Assembly: GCF_024198175.1 (NCBI RefSeq)
Contig: NZ_JAJVKV010000005.1
Span: 558,001 to 622,000 of the forward strand
Length of the DNA: 64,000 bases
Origin: Pyxidicoccus xibeiensis
GTDB lineage: Bacteria > Myxococcota > Myxococcia > Myxococcales > Myxococcaceae
Reading direction: 5' to 3'
This document shows positions 53,812 to 63,129 of the stretch, in pieces. The notes below the pieces were generated by a model that was given only the letters and a program-made list of their open reading frames with translations, had not been told where the DNA came from and did not search any database. The position numbers and the translations under genes are program-made. Position 1 is the stretch's first letter, and each line of letters starts with the position of its first letter.

Positions 53812-56605
53812 AGATGTCTCCAGAGGTAGGGCTGGTGAAGAGGAACCGCACGGTGTCCACGTTGTTCAGCGGCAGGCCCGAGTTGTTCATGATGAAGGTA
53901 TGCAGCGGCACGCGCACGGACGTCATCACCGTGTGGAAGAAGCCGTAGGGGTGCGGATACGGCTTGGGGATGGTGTCGAACTTCGCCACGGTGGTGCCGC
54001 GGGTGATGCCCCCGCCCACCAGCTCGATGCGGAAGTCCTGCGTGCCGGTGGCCGGGTTGGACGCCGACGTGGTCTGCGCCACGCGGAAGGCGACCACCTC
54101 GTGGCCCGTGGTGTCGCGCTTGGCCAGCGGCACCGTGTGCGTCGCCGTGGCCGTGCCCGCCGTCCAGCCGACGCGCATGGCCGCCGTCTGGTGGGGCGCC
54201 GGGTTCGTCGCGTTGGCCAGGGTGATGGCACCCCCGCCGACGAAGTCCGCCGCGCTGCCGCTCGACAGCCGGATGTGCGAGTTCTCGTGGTGCGTCGGGT
54301 AGATCTTGAACCCGGCGAACGACGGGAACACCAGGCGGCCGCGGAACATGTCGCCGTACACCGCCTCGCCCTTCAGGTGCAGCCGGGCGAAGGCCGCCAG
54401 CCATGCCTCGCCGATGCGCTGCTGGTTGGCGGCGGTGATGAAGTCCTGGCGGGTGGACGGTGAGTCGTCCCCGTCCGTGGCCCACACGGTGTTGAAGTAG
54501 TTGTGGCTGGCACCGTAGACGTCGATGCTCGACTTCGTGCCCAGGGCCCGGTCGTAGATGCGCGCGCCGGCCAGGTTGGACACGTCGCCGTCCGCCGAGG
54601 GCAGGATGACGAAGTAGGGCACTGCGGCCGGCAGCACGTAGCTCTGCCCGTCCACCGGGGCGATGGACGACACCGAGCCGATGTTGAACGTCGTGTTGAG
54701 CATGTACGCCGAGACGGACGCCTCACCGCCGCGCGAGTGCCCGGACACGTGGATCTTCGTCATGTCCACCTTCCCGGCGAAGCGGCCCGCGAAGTAGTTC
54801 GGGTACGAGGGGAAGGTGGCCGCGTTGTTCAGGTGCGACCACAGCTCCAGGTGCTTGAGGATGAGCGTGCCGCGCTCGGGAATCCACTGCGGCACCGGGC
54901 CCGACAAGTCGTACGCGTCGATGGAGACCGCGATGATGCCGTGGCTCGCCAGGTTGTCGAGCAGCCGCATGTAGCCCTGGTGGTTGGGCACGCGGCTGGT
55001 GCACGTGGCGTGGTTCTGCCCGGCGTTGTAGCAGATGCGGTGGTTGCCATGCTGCATGATGAAGATGGGGTGCGTGCCCGCCGCCACCGGCGTGCCGACG
55101 CCCGCCACCGTCGCCGGGTAGCGGACCACCGCGCGCAGGTCCACGTTGGCCGCGGCGCCCATCGTCGGGAAGTAGTTGTCGGCGCTGTAGCTGTCCTGGC
55201 CGATGGGGAAGGTGCCCATGGTGTACGGGTCCTTGCCCACCTCGAAGCCGATCTGATCCGAGCCGTCCAGGAAGTCGAGCGTGCTGCTGTAGTTGCCGTC
55301 CGTGGAGTAGTCCGATGGGGTGTTGGCCACCGTGGAGCCGAAGTCCACCACCACGTCGTACTTGCCCACGTTGAGCGGCGAGTTCCAGATGATGGTGTCC
55401 GTGCCGTTGATGCAGCCGGCCTTCACCGGATGGATTTCGATTCCGCCGGACACGTCCACCAGGGTGGTGTTGGCGGCCCACTGCAGCGGGGTGCGGTGGT
55501 TGACGACGTAGTACGCGGCCCACGTGCCGCCGGGGTGGCCCGCGGGGACGTAGGTCGGGTCTACCGCGCCCCAGACGGGGTCGGCGGTGTCGGCGAACGC
55601 GTCGGCGAACTCGAAGTACGGGAAGCCGCCGACGGGGCGGCCGGCGATGTCCATGGTGGGACCGCCGATGGGGTAGATGAGGTACAGCACGTAGCCGGTG
55701 TCGATGCCGTAGGACACCACGTCCATGCGGCCCAGCCGGCCCTGCGGCGGCTCGTACTGGAGCCGGCGCACGACGATGTCGTAGACGCCGCGGCGCTGGA
55801 GCGTCGACTTCCAGGTGGCCACCGTGAAGCGGCCGCTGCTGTCGACGAAGACGCGCTCGGTGGCCTGGGCGAAGTTCTCGCCGGTGACGTCGGTGAGGGT
55901 GTCGCCCTCGCGCCAGGCACGCTGGTTGGACACCACCGCCACCTCCAGGGCCTCACCGGGCAGGAAGCCACGGCCGGAGACGTACATCTCGTCGGTGCCC
56001 GTCTCGCCCGCGTTGAGCAGGCAGCCGGCGCTGTTGGACGCGAAGACCAGCGGCGCGTCCGGGACGCGCTTCATGGGGAGGCGGAAGCCGCCCTCGGCCG
56101 CGCCCACCGGCAGCTTCATCGGCGGGATGGTGCCCTTCGGGTCCTCCGCCACCGGGTGGACGGTGACGGTGAGCGTGCGTCCTTCGAGGAACTCGTTGGC
56201 CTGGTCGAAGTCACGGAAGCGGAACGGCGCCTCGCGGAACTTCGGCCGGTCGTTGCAGCCCACGACGCCGGACTGGTACCAGAGGATGTGCGGTTCGATG
56301 GTGCCGCGAGCGTTCGTCCTCGCGCGGCCGAAGGACACCGCGGTGCGCAGGTCCGGCATCTCCGATACGTCCACGCCCATGCGGAACTCATAGACGGTGT
56401 TCGGCTTCAGCCCCACCACGCCCACGTGCAGGGACTGGCCGATGGTCAGCGCGTCGATGGGGTTTCCAAGCGTATCGACGGGGTAGACACCCGGTTCCTT
56501 CGGGAGCACGTTGAAAGTCGCTCCTGGGTGACTGCTGTTCTCGCGGATGACGCCACCGGCGACAGCCGCGGACAGCAGGACAAAGAGCCATGTGATACGT
56601 CTCAC
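53783..56605 (-). CDS. Large secreted alpha/beta hydrolase
   Basis: GTG 56,605 has AGGAGGT 4-5 nt upstream, which fixes the start. The 940-residue protein has a signal peptide (TWLFVLLSAAVAGG), beta-rich N-terminal domains (about 30-460; one has EALEVAVVSNQ-like Ig features) and an alpha/beta hydrolase domain (about 480-770) with nucleophile elbow GHSRGGE (Ser624), oxyanion segment IMQHGNH and late SHNYFNT (His). A C-terminal beta domain (about 790-940) resembles a carbohydrate-binding-like jelly roll. The core recalls cutinase/PET-hydrolase-like and PAF-acetylhydrolase-like esterases. An extracellular esterase or lipase acting on a polymer or lipid is inferred; substrate unknown. Confidence 0.85.
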   Translation of the reverse strand: MRRITWLFVLLSAAVAGGVIRENSSHPGATFNVLPKEPGVYPVDTLGNPIDALTIGQSLHVGVVGLKPNTVYEFRMGVDVSEMPDLRTAVSFGRARTNARGTIEPHILWYQSGVVGCNDRPKFREAPFRFRDFDQANEFLEGRTLTVTVHPVAEDPKGTIPPMKLPVGAAEGGFRLPMKRVPDAPLVFASNSAGCLLNAGETGTDEMYVSGRGFLPGEALEVAVVSNQRAWREGDTLTDVTGENFAQATERVFVDSSGRFTVATWKSTLQRRGVYDIVVRRLQYEPPQGRLGRMDVVSYGIDTGYVLYLIYPIGGPTMDIAGRPVGGFPYFEFADAFADTADPVWGAVDPTYVPAGHPGGTWAAYYVVNHRTPLQWAANTTLVDVSGGIEIHPVKAGCINGTDTIIWNSPLNVGKYDVVVDFGSTVANTPSDYSTDGNYSSTLDFLDGSDQIGFEVGKDPYTMGTFPIGQDSYSADNYFPTMGAAANVDLRAVVRYPATVAGVGTPVAAGTHPIFIMQHGNHRICYNAGQNHATCTSRVPNHQGYMRLLDNLASHGIIAVSIDAYDLSGPVPQWIPERGTLILKHLELWSHLNNAATFPSYPNYFAGRFAGKVDMTKIHVSGHSRGGEASVSAYMLNTTFNIGSVSSIAPVDGQSYVLPAAVPYFVILPSADGDVSNLAGARIYDRALGTKSSIDVYGASHNYFNTVWATDGDDSPSTRQDFITAANQQRIGEAWLAAFARLHLKGEAVYGDMFRGRLVFPSFAGFKIYPTHHENSHIRLSSGSAADFVGGGAITLANATNPAPHQTAAMRVGWTAGTATATHTVPLAKRDTTGHEVVAFRVAQTTSASNPATGTQDFRIELVGGGITRGTTVAKFDTIPKPYPHPYGFFHTVMTSVRVPLHTFIMNNSGLPLNNVDTVRFLFTSPTSGDIYVDDVEFSR

Positions 56606-56735
56606 GGGACCTCCTGACCTGTTAGGGGTGAGATTCTGGATTCTCTGGTACAGCGTTGGTTTGAACGTGGTCCGCGCGATTTCTTCCTGACAACTCTGTG
56701 TTTCCCTCGATGACGCGAGGCGTAGATTCAGCCCC

Positions 56736-57908
56736 ATGGCCTTGATTCGTTTGGACTGCACGAAGTGCGATGTGACTTATGCGCCGGGCAGAGTCCTGAA
56801 CCTGTGCGGCACCTGTGGTGCGCCGCTGTTCGCGAGGTACGACCTGGAGCGCGCGGCGCGGACGCTGCGGCCGGAGGCGCTGCCCACGCGGGAGCGCTCC
56901 ATGTGGCGCTACCACGAGGTGATGCCGGTGGAGGACCCGGCGCACCGGCTGAGCCTGGGGGAGGGCTTCACGCCGTTGCTACCGGCGCCGCGGCTGGGTG
57001 CGCGGCTGGGCATGAAGCGGGTGTGGGTGAAGGACGAGGGCGGCAACCCGACGGGCTCGTTCAAGGCGCGCGGGCTGTCCGCGGCGGTGTCCATGGCGAA
57101 GGCGCTGGGCGCGAAGGCGGTGTGCCTGCCGTCGGCGGGCAATGCGGGCAGCGCGCTGGCGGCCTACGCGGCGCGCGGCGGGCTGGAGGCGCACGTCTTC
57201 GTGCCCAAGGACATCGCCAGCCTGTTCCTCATGGAGACGCGCGCGTACGGCGCGCACGTGGAGACGGTGGACGGGCTGATTACGGACGCGGGCCGCATCT
57301 GCGCCGGGCTGGCGAAGGAGCACGGCTGGTACGAGTGCGCGACGCTGAAGGAGCCCTACCGCGTGGAGGGCAAGAAGACGATGGGCTACGAGCTGGCGGA
57401 GCAGCTCGGGTGGACGCTGCCGGACGTCATCCTCTACCCGACGGGGGGCGGCACCGGGCTCATCGGCATGTGGAAGGCGTTCGAGGAGATGGAGACCATG
57501 GGCCTCATCGGCTCGAAGCGGCCGCGCATGGTGGCGGTGCAGGCGGAGGGGTGCGCGCCCATCGTGAAGGCGCACGAGGAGGGCAGGCCGGACGCGCCGA
57601 TGTGGCAGGGCGCGACGACGCACGCGCACGGCCTGCGGGTGCCCAAGGCGCTGGGTGACTTCCTCATCCTGCGAGCGGTGAAGGAGAGCCGGGGCACGGC
57701 GGTGGCCGTCACCGAGGCGGAGATCATCCAGGGCGTGAAGGACGCCTCCGCCGCGGAGGGCCTGTTCGTGGCGCCGGAGGGCGGCGCGTGCGTGGCGGCG
57801 CTGCGCAAGCTCCAGACGGCAGGGCAGGTGACGCCCGACGAGTCCGTGGTGGTGTTCAACACCGGCACGGGCTTCAAGTACGTGGAGAACATGGCCCCGC
57901 TGTGGTGA
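56736..57908 (+). CDS. thrC: Threonine synthase
   Basis: PLP enzyme converting O-phosphohomoserine to threonine. The 390-residue protein begins with a four-Cys zinc ribbon (Cys8, 11, 24, 27), then GEGFTPLLPA, the PLP-lysine motif NPTGSFKARG (Lys110), SAGNAGSALAAYAARGG and the phosphate loop PTGGGTGLIG. This fits the short, plant/archaeal-like class I threonine synthase. No other threonine gene (hom, thrB) is adjacent. Divergent from the secreted hydrolase. Confidence 0.92.
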   Translation: MALIRLDCTKCDVTYAPGRVLNLCGTCGAPLFARYDLERAARTLRPEALPTRERSMWRYHEVMPVEDPAHRLSLGEGFTPLLPAPRLGARLGMKRVWVKDEGGNPTGSFKARGLSAAVSMAKALGAKAVCLPSAGNAGSALAAYAARGGLEAHVFVPKDIASLFLMETRAYGAHVETVDGLITDAGRICAGLAKEHGWYECATLKEPYRVEGKKTMGYELAEQLGWTLPDVILYPTGGGTGLIGMWKAFEEMETMGLIGSKRPRMVAVQAEGCAPIVKAHEEGRPDAPMWQGATTHAHGLRVPKALGDFLILRAVKESRGTAVAVTEAEIIQGVKDASAAEGLFVAPEGGACVAALRKLQTAGQVTPDESVVVFNTGTGFKYVENMAPLW

Positions 57909-57932
57909 GCGGGGCCGTGGCCAAGGCCGGGC

Positions 57933-59243
57933 CTACTGCGTGAGGTAGAAGGCGCCGAGGCACATCTCGTCGTCGGTGCCTTCTCCCCACTGCCGGTCGG
58001 TGGCGCCTGGGGCGCTGTTGTCCCAGTGGCACTCCACGTTCAGCCGGTCCCCGTTCCACAGCTGCACGGGCTTCTGGAGGCTGTAGCCGCCCTGCCAGTG
58101 GAAGTCCCACCGGGGGATGTCCAGCAGGCACTCGCGGGTGCCGGACTGGCGCACGATTTCCGCGCGGGCGCGGGTGCCCCGGGTGTGCATGTGCAGGGCG
58201 GCGGTGTGGATGGTGAGGGGGACGTTGTTCACGAAGGTGCCGCTGGTGATGGAGGAGACGAAGGGCGTCAGCTCCTGGGACCAGGTGTGGGTGGCGTCCG
58301 CGGCGCCCGCGGGGATGCGCATGGTGGCGGGGGAGTTGAGCCAGTCGGGATTCGCCCAGGGCTGGAGGATGGCGACCTTCTGCACGGAGTCCTCCAGCAT
58401 GAGGGCGACGGAGGACTTGTCCGCGACGGCGCGCGCGCCATGGTCGTTGTAGTGGACCTGGAGGATGACCTTGGAGCCCGGGTCGACGCGGATGCCGGAG
58501 CCCGCGGGGAAGGTGAGGCCCTGCGTGCCGGGAACCCAGGCGCCAATCCATGACGCGCGGGTGAGGTCACCGCCGGGGCCGCCGAAGCAGGTGTAGCCGG
58601 GGCCCGGCTCCTGGTCGTCGAGCTGCTGGTACAGGGGCACCAGGTCCGGCTTCGCGTGATAGGCGATGACGTGGTGGACGGTGGCGCGGTTGCCCGGGTC
58701 GACGCGGAAGCCGGTGACGTAGCGCGTGCGCGTCTCGGGCCAGTCGATGAGGAAGCAGCGGTAGTCGTCCGGGGAGCGCCGGGCCAGGTAGGGGTCCTGC
58801 ATCTCCAGCCGGAGGTCCACGCGGGCCAGCCCGCCCGTGGGAGGCGGGGCGGCGACGGCGTCCGCGGGGTTGCCCTCGGCGGCGCCCTCGTCCACCCAGC
58901 GGGTGATGAGGGCCACCTGGTCCGCGGTGAGCGAGCGGTCATGCTGGTACGTGTTGCAGTCGGCGGACGGTGGCCAGGGCGGCATGGTGCCGGACTGGAT
59001 GGACTCCTTGATGGCAGCGCGGTGGGTCTGCGCGTCGGCGTACGTCTGGAGCGCGAAGGGGCCGATGCCTCCCTCGGTGTGACAGCCTCCGCACTTCTGC
59101 TGCATCAGCGGCGCGACGTCCTTGTGCCAGGTGGCCGGGGGCACCGGCTCGGTGGGAGGGGGCTTGGGGTCGCCTTCGCTGCATGCGGTGAGAATGGCGA
59201 GGAGCGCGCCAAAGAGCGCGCGGACGAGAAGGGGGCGGGGCAT
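57933..59243 (-). CDS. Copper type II monooxygenase-like lipoprotein with cytochrome c-type motif
   Basis: ATG 59,243 is chosen (GAGGT upstream, then a lipoprotein signal with AILTAC, Cys21). The 436-residue protein has a small N-terminal domain with one heme c motif C51-GGC-H55 (MQQKCGGCHTEGGIGPFAL). The two-domain fold of peptidylglycine/dopamine beta-monooxygenases follows. The ligands expected for that family are visible: His190-His191 (TVHHVIAYH) and His264 (LQVHYND) for one copper, and His351-x-His353 (LHMHTRG) plus Met427 (DEMCLGAFYL) for the other. The heme may supply electrons directly. Substrate unknown; likely periplasmic or surface. Confidence 0.85.
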   Translation of the reverse strand: MPRPLLVRALFGALLAILTACSEGDPKPPPTEPVPPATWHKDVAPLMQQKCGGCHTEGGIGPFALQTYADAQTHRAAIKESIQSGTMPPWPPSADCNTYQHDRSLTADQVALITRWVDEGAAEGNPADAVAAPPPTGGLARVDLRLEMQDPYLARRSPDDYRCFLIDWPETRTRYVTGFRVDPGNRATVHHVIAYHAKPDLVPLYQQLDDQEPGPGYTCFGGPGGDLTRASWIGAWVPGTQGLTFPAGSGIRVDPGSKVILQVHYNDHGARAVADKSSVALMLEDSVQKVAILQPWANPDWLNSPATMRIPAGAADATHTWSQELTPFVSSITSGTFVNNVPLTIHTAALHMHTRGTRARAEIVRQSGTRECLLDIPRWDFHWQGGYSLQKPVQLWNGDRLNVECHWDNSAPGATDRQWGEGTDDEMCLGAFYLTQ

Positions 59244-59315
59244 GGGGAGACCTCGACTGCGGGGAGCCCGGGAGGCCGCGGGCTCCCGCATCATGCCTCA
59301 ACCTGTTCTCCGGGT

Positions 59316-61709
59316 TCAGGTGTCCACCGTCAGCTCCGACCAGCCCGCGGCCACGCGCATCTCCAGCACACCGCGCTCGAACTTGAAGGACAGCGCGCCC
59401 GTCACCCCGCTCGCGTAGGGCAGCCCGTACACGCGAATCGTCTCCTCCGAGCGCGACAGCGGCAGCCGGCCCTCCACCCGCCGCTCCAGCTTGAGGACGC
59501 CCGCGCCCAGCCCACCGCTCACGCGCGTGAGGCGCGAGTCCCCGTACCCGTCCCCCGCGTCCTCGTAGAGCCGGCCGTGGATTTCCGCTGCCGCGTGCAG
59601 GTGCCACTCCAGGTGGTCCCAGTTGGCCGTGGTGGTGTGCTTCGCCGCCCGCGTCAGCGTCACCGCGCCGCCCGCGCGCAGCCACACCGGCACCGTGTCC
59701 AGCGGCCCCTCCGCGATGACGTGCCGGCCGCCCTCGACAATCGAGCCCGCTCGCTCCAGCCCCGGCCAGTCCAGCCAGAGCCCCTCCGGCAGGTACGCCA
59801 GCCGCTTCGTGTGCCCGGGGCGCACCACCGGCGCCACCAGCAAGTCCTTGCCGAAGAGGAACTGGTCGAACGCCGCCACCGCCTCGGTGTCACCGGGCGC
59901 GTGCAGCGCCAGCGGACGCAGCGGGGGCAGGCCCGTCTCTGAAGCCTCGTGCATCAGCGTGTAGAGCGTGGGCAGCAGCCGGTAGCGGCGCTTCAGCGCG
60001 TCGCGCGCCAGGGACAGGTAGGGCTCGCCGAAGCGCCACGGCTCCTGCGGCTGGGTGCCCTTGCCTGCGTGGTTGCGCATCAGCGGATAGAACGTCCCCG
60101 TCTGCATCCAGCGGATGAGCAGCTCGCCGCTGGGCATGCCGATGAAGCCGGGGATGTCCACGCCCGTGAAGGGCACGCCCGACAGGCCCAGCCCCAGCAG
60201 CATGGGAATGGACGTCTCCAACTGCGTCCAGTGGCTGGAGTTGTCCCCCGTCCACACCGCCGCGTAGCGCTGGATGCCCGCCGAGCCCGCGCGCGTCAGC
60301 AGGAAGGGGCGCGCCTCCGGCCGCAGCTCCCGCAGCGCCTCCCACGCGCCCTTCGCCATGCCCAGGGCATAGACGTTGTGCACCTCCAGGTGTCGCTTGT
60401 CGCCGTGCCGGGCGTCGTACGGCAGCGTCTTGCCCTCCACCCGGCCGATGCCGTCGGCGCGCTCGTTGGAGATGGTGAGGATGCCCACGTCCGGCTGCAC
60501 CGCGAAGCAGGACGGCTCGTTCATGTCGTTCCAGAAGCCCGCCACGCCCAGCGCCACGAAGTCGCGGTGCAGGCCGCCCCACCAGCGCTGCACCTCCTCG
60601 CGCGTCAGGTCCGGGAAGACGGCGGGGCGCGGCCATACCTCGCCCACCAGCACGTCGCCCCGGTCATACCGCACCAGGTAGTCGCGCTTGCGCGCCTCCT
60701 CGTACACGGACCACCCGGGCTCCTGCTTCAGCGCCGGGTCGATGATGGGCACCAGCCGCACGCCCTCGGCCGCCGCGTCGCGCACGAGCGCGGCCGGGTC
60801 CGGGAAGCGCGTCCGGTCCCACGTCCAGACCTTGTAGGTGTCCATGTAGTCGATGTCGAGGTACACGCAGTCCAGCGGCAAATCCCTGGCGCGATAGCCG
60901 CGGATGACGCTTCGCACCTCCTGCGCGTTCTCGTAGCCCCAGCGGCTCTGCTGCGCGCCCAGGCTCCACAGCGGCGGCAGCGGCATGCGGCCGGTGAGCG
61001 TGGTGTAGCGCCGCACCACGTCCGCCGGCTGGGGCCCGGTGAAGAGGTAGCAGTCCAGCTCCGGCCCCCAGGACTCCCAGGCCACCTGGCCCGCGTCCTC
61101 CAGCGCCACGTCCACCTCGGAGCGCCACGTCTCGTCCAGCAGCAGCCCCCACGCCACGCCGCCGCGCAGGCCCACGAAGAAGGGGATGGACTGGTACAGC
61201 GGGTCGGTGTCCGGGTGGTGCGGCATCACGTCCGTGTTCCAGAACGTGAAGTGCATGCCGCGCTTGTCCAGCGGGCCCACCTTCTCGCCGAAGCCCAGGT
61301 AGGCCTCGCCCGGCGGCGCGTGCAGCGTCAGCCACGAGCGGTACGTGCTCATCGGGTAGCCGGCCTTCACCTCGCCCGCCACGCGCGTGCTGCGCGCCAG
61401 CTCGCGCCCTTCACCGTCCCGGAAGCTCCACGTGCCGGTGTCCGTCGCCAGCTCCAGCGCCACGTCCTCGGCGCGCACCCGCACGCGGCCCTCCTCGCGC
61501 GTCACCTCCAGGGGCCTCAGGCCCGAAGCGCCCACCACGGCCCACGAGCGCTTGGACGGAAGCTGGGGGTGCAGGAAGCCGACGGTGGCGGAGGTCGGCG
61601 CGTGGCGCAGTCGCAGCACGCCGGGCAGGGGACACGACACTTCCAGGGTGGCCCGCGGGCCCCACAGCCGCAGGCGGGCAGGCTCGACAGCCATCTCATC
61701 GATACGCAT
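59316..61709 (-). CDS. GH31 alpha-glucosidase/alpha-xylosidase
   Basis: The 797-residue protein has an N-terminal beta-sandwich, then the GH31 barrel with nucleophile Asp395 (GFWNDMNEPS) and acid/base Asp489 (VWTGDNSSHW), plus GEVWPRPAVFPD and PFTGVDIPGF. No signal peptide is present, so it works in the cytosol on imported or internal alpha-glucans. The LDIDYMD and WTWD segments match alpha-glucosidases rather than alpha-xylosidases, but specificity is unproven. It is divergent from the esterase lipoprotein gene across a 141-bp gap. Confidence 0.92.
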   Translation of the reverse strand: MRIDEMAVEPARLRLWGPRATLEVSCPLPGVLRLRHAPTSATVGFLHPQLPSKRSWAVVGASGLRPLEVTREEGRVRVRAEDVALELATDTGTWSFRDGEGRELARSTRVAGEVKAGYPMSTYRSWLTLHAPPGEAYLGFGEKVGPLDKRGMHFTFWNTDVMPHHPDTDPLYQSIPFFVGLRGGVAWGLLLDETWRSEVDVALEDAGQVAWESWGPELDCYLFTGPQPADVVRRYTTLTGRMPLPPLWSLGAQQSRWGYENAQEVRSVIRGYRARDLPLDCVYLDIDYMDTYKVWTWDRTRFPDPAALVRDAAAEGVRLVPIIDPALKQEPGWSVYEEARKRDYLVRYDRGDVLVGEVWPRPAVFPDLTREEVQRWWGGLHRDFVALGVAGFWNDMNEPSCFAVQPDVGILTISNERADGIGRVEGKTLPYDARHGDKRHLEVHNVYALGMAKGAWEALRELRPEARPFLLTRAGSAGIQRYAAVWTGDNSSHWTQLETSIPMLLGLGLSGVPFTGVDIPGFIGMPSGELLIRWMQTGTFYPLMRNHAGKGTQPQEPWRFGEPYLSLARDALKRRYRLLPTLYTLMHEASETGLPPLRPLALHAPGDTEAVAAFDQFLFGKDLLVAPVVRPGHTKRLAYLPEGLWLDWPGLERAGSIVEGGRHVIAEGPLDTVPVWLRAGGAVTLTRAAKHTTTANWDHLEWHLHAAAEIHGRLYEDAGDGYGDSRLTRVSGGLGAGVLKLERRVEGRLPLSRSEETIRVYGLPYASGVTGALSFKFERGVLEMRVAAGWSELTVDT

Positions 61710-61850
61710 GCGAGGATACTAAGGAGGGCAGTCGGCCAGGCGTCACACGCAAATGTCAGACGCGCGCGAGATGTTGTCTCCCAACACCCGGGTGTCTCTC
61801 GCGCAGCGCGACTCCAGAAGTCAGGCCAGTAGGGGCCTGGAGGAGGCGAG

Positions 61851-62696
61851 ATGAGACAGCGGTCTTCCCGCGGGAGCGGCGGTGGGCGGTGGCCTCGTGC
61901 CGGATGGGCGCTGGGGACCGCGGCGGTGCTCCTGGCGGGCGCCGGGTGTGTACACACCCAGGAACCTGGACGCACGACGATGGCATACGACGGAGCGCGG
62001 GGCGTGGCCCTGCAGACGCTGAGGAGTGATGGACGGCTGACGGCGCGGCCGAAGCCGGCGGGAGGCGAGGCGGGCCCGCGCGGGCTGCACCCGCTGGGGC
62101 TCGGTGGCAGGCGCGACGGGCTGCTGTACGTGCCGGAGGGGTACCGGCCCGAGCAACCGGCGGCGCTGGTGGTGATGCTGCACGGCGCGGGAGGCAACGC
62201 GCGGCAGATGCTGGGGGTGCTGCAGGACCTGGCGGACGCGGAGGGCTTCCTCCTGCTGTCCCCCGAGTCGCGAGGCCCCACCTGGGACCTCATCCAGGGC
62301 GACTACGGCCAGGACGTGGCCTTCCTGGACCAGGTGCTGGCGGACGTCTTCACGCGCTATGCGGTGGACCCGGAGCGGGTGGTGCTCGGGGGCTTCTCGG
62401 ACGGGGCGTCGTATGCGCTGTCGCTGGGCCTCATCAACGGCGACCTCTTCCGGCACCTCATCGCCTTCTCGCCGGGCTTCGCGGCCGCACGGGACACGCT
62501 GGGCGAGCCTCGCCTGTTCGTCTCCCACGGGGAAAAGGACGCCGTGCTTCCCATCGCGCTGTGCAGCCGGCGCATCGTCCCCCAACTGGAGGCGGTGGGC
62601 CTGGAGGTGCGCTACCACGAGTTCAAGGGCGGCCACGTGATTCCCCCCGAGGTGGCGCGCGAGGCCATCGACTGGCTCCGGGCGGGACGGCGATGA
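61851..62696 (+). CDS. Alpha/beta hydrolase (esterase-like) lipoprotein
   Basis: The 281-residue protein has a lipobox (VLLAGAGC, Cys33) and a polyhydroxybutyrate-depolymerase/phospholipase-carboxylesterase-like core: VMLHGAGGNARQM (oxyanion), nucleophile in GGFSDGASYA (Ser about 184), Asp in SHGEKDAVLP and His in FKGGHVIP. A GGAGGCGAG stretch precedes the ATG. It should hydrolyse short-chain esters at the cell envelope. Its stop overlaps the start of the small gene at 62,693. Confidence 0.87.
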   Translation: MRQRSSRGSGGGRWPRAGWALGTAAVLLAGAGCVHTQEPGRTTMAYDGARGVALQTLRSDGRLTARPKPAGGEAGPRGLHPLGLGGRRDGLLYVPEGYRPEQPAALVVMLHGAGGNARQMLGVLQDLADAEGFLLLSPESRGPTWDLIQGDYGQDVAFLDQVLADVFTRYAVDPERVVLGGFSDGASYALSLGLINGDLFRHLIAFSPGFAAARDTLGEPRLFVSHGEKDAVLPIALCSRRIVPQLEAVGLEVRYHEFKGGHVIPPEVAREAIDWLRAGRR

Positions 62697-62938
62697 AGCG
62701 CCAGGCGGGCGTGGGGCATGCGATGCTCCCGCCGCCCAAGCCCATGACGACGCCCCCGCCCGACGCGCTGCCCTTCCCGGAGAGCCTCTGCCACCGCTGC
62801 GCGGCGCCCCCGCGCTACGTCCAGTCGCGGACCACCACGTTCATCATGTGCCCGCTGCTGCCCCAGAAGTACCCGCCCCAGCCGGTGCGTGCCTGCGCGC
62901 TGTTCCGTCCGGCGGAGGCGCGGGGCCCGGGCGCGTGA
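62693..62938 (+). CDS. Small Cys-containing protein of unknown function
   Basis: The 81-residue product has a conserved-looking core with CHRCAAPPRYV, then TTTFIMCPLLPQKYPPQPV and a final Cys in RACALF. Spaced Cys pairs suggest a metal site. I recall similar short proteins with 'YPPQPV..C..F' endings in myxobacteria but know no function. The ATG overlaps the esterase stop (ATGA), so expression is coupled. No signal peptide. Confidence 0.65.
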   Translation: MKRQAGVGHAMLPPPKPMTTPPPDALPFPESLCHRCAAPPRYVQSRTTTFIMCPLLPQKYPPQPVRACALFRPAEARGPGA

Positions 62939-63129
62939 GGCATCGCGGGACGGACGGGGAGTGAAGAATCCCGGGAGGAGGCGGGCCCGTCTTCAAGGCA
63001 GGCCTGCGAGCGGGCCCTCCACAGGGCGATTGCCGGGCATGGAAGGAGCGGGACGGCTAGAGTCCCACCGCTTTGTCCGAGGAGAAAGACTCCACCACTC
63101 CACCCCCGCCTGACGGGAGCGACGCGACG

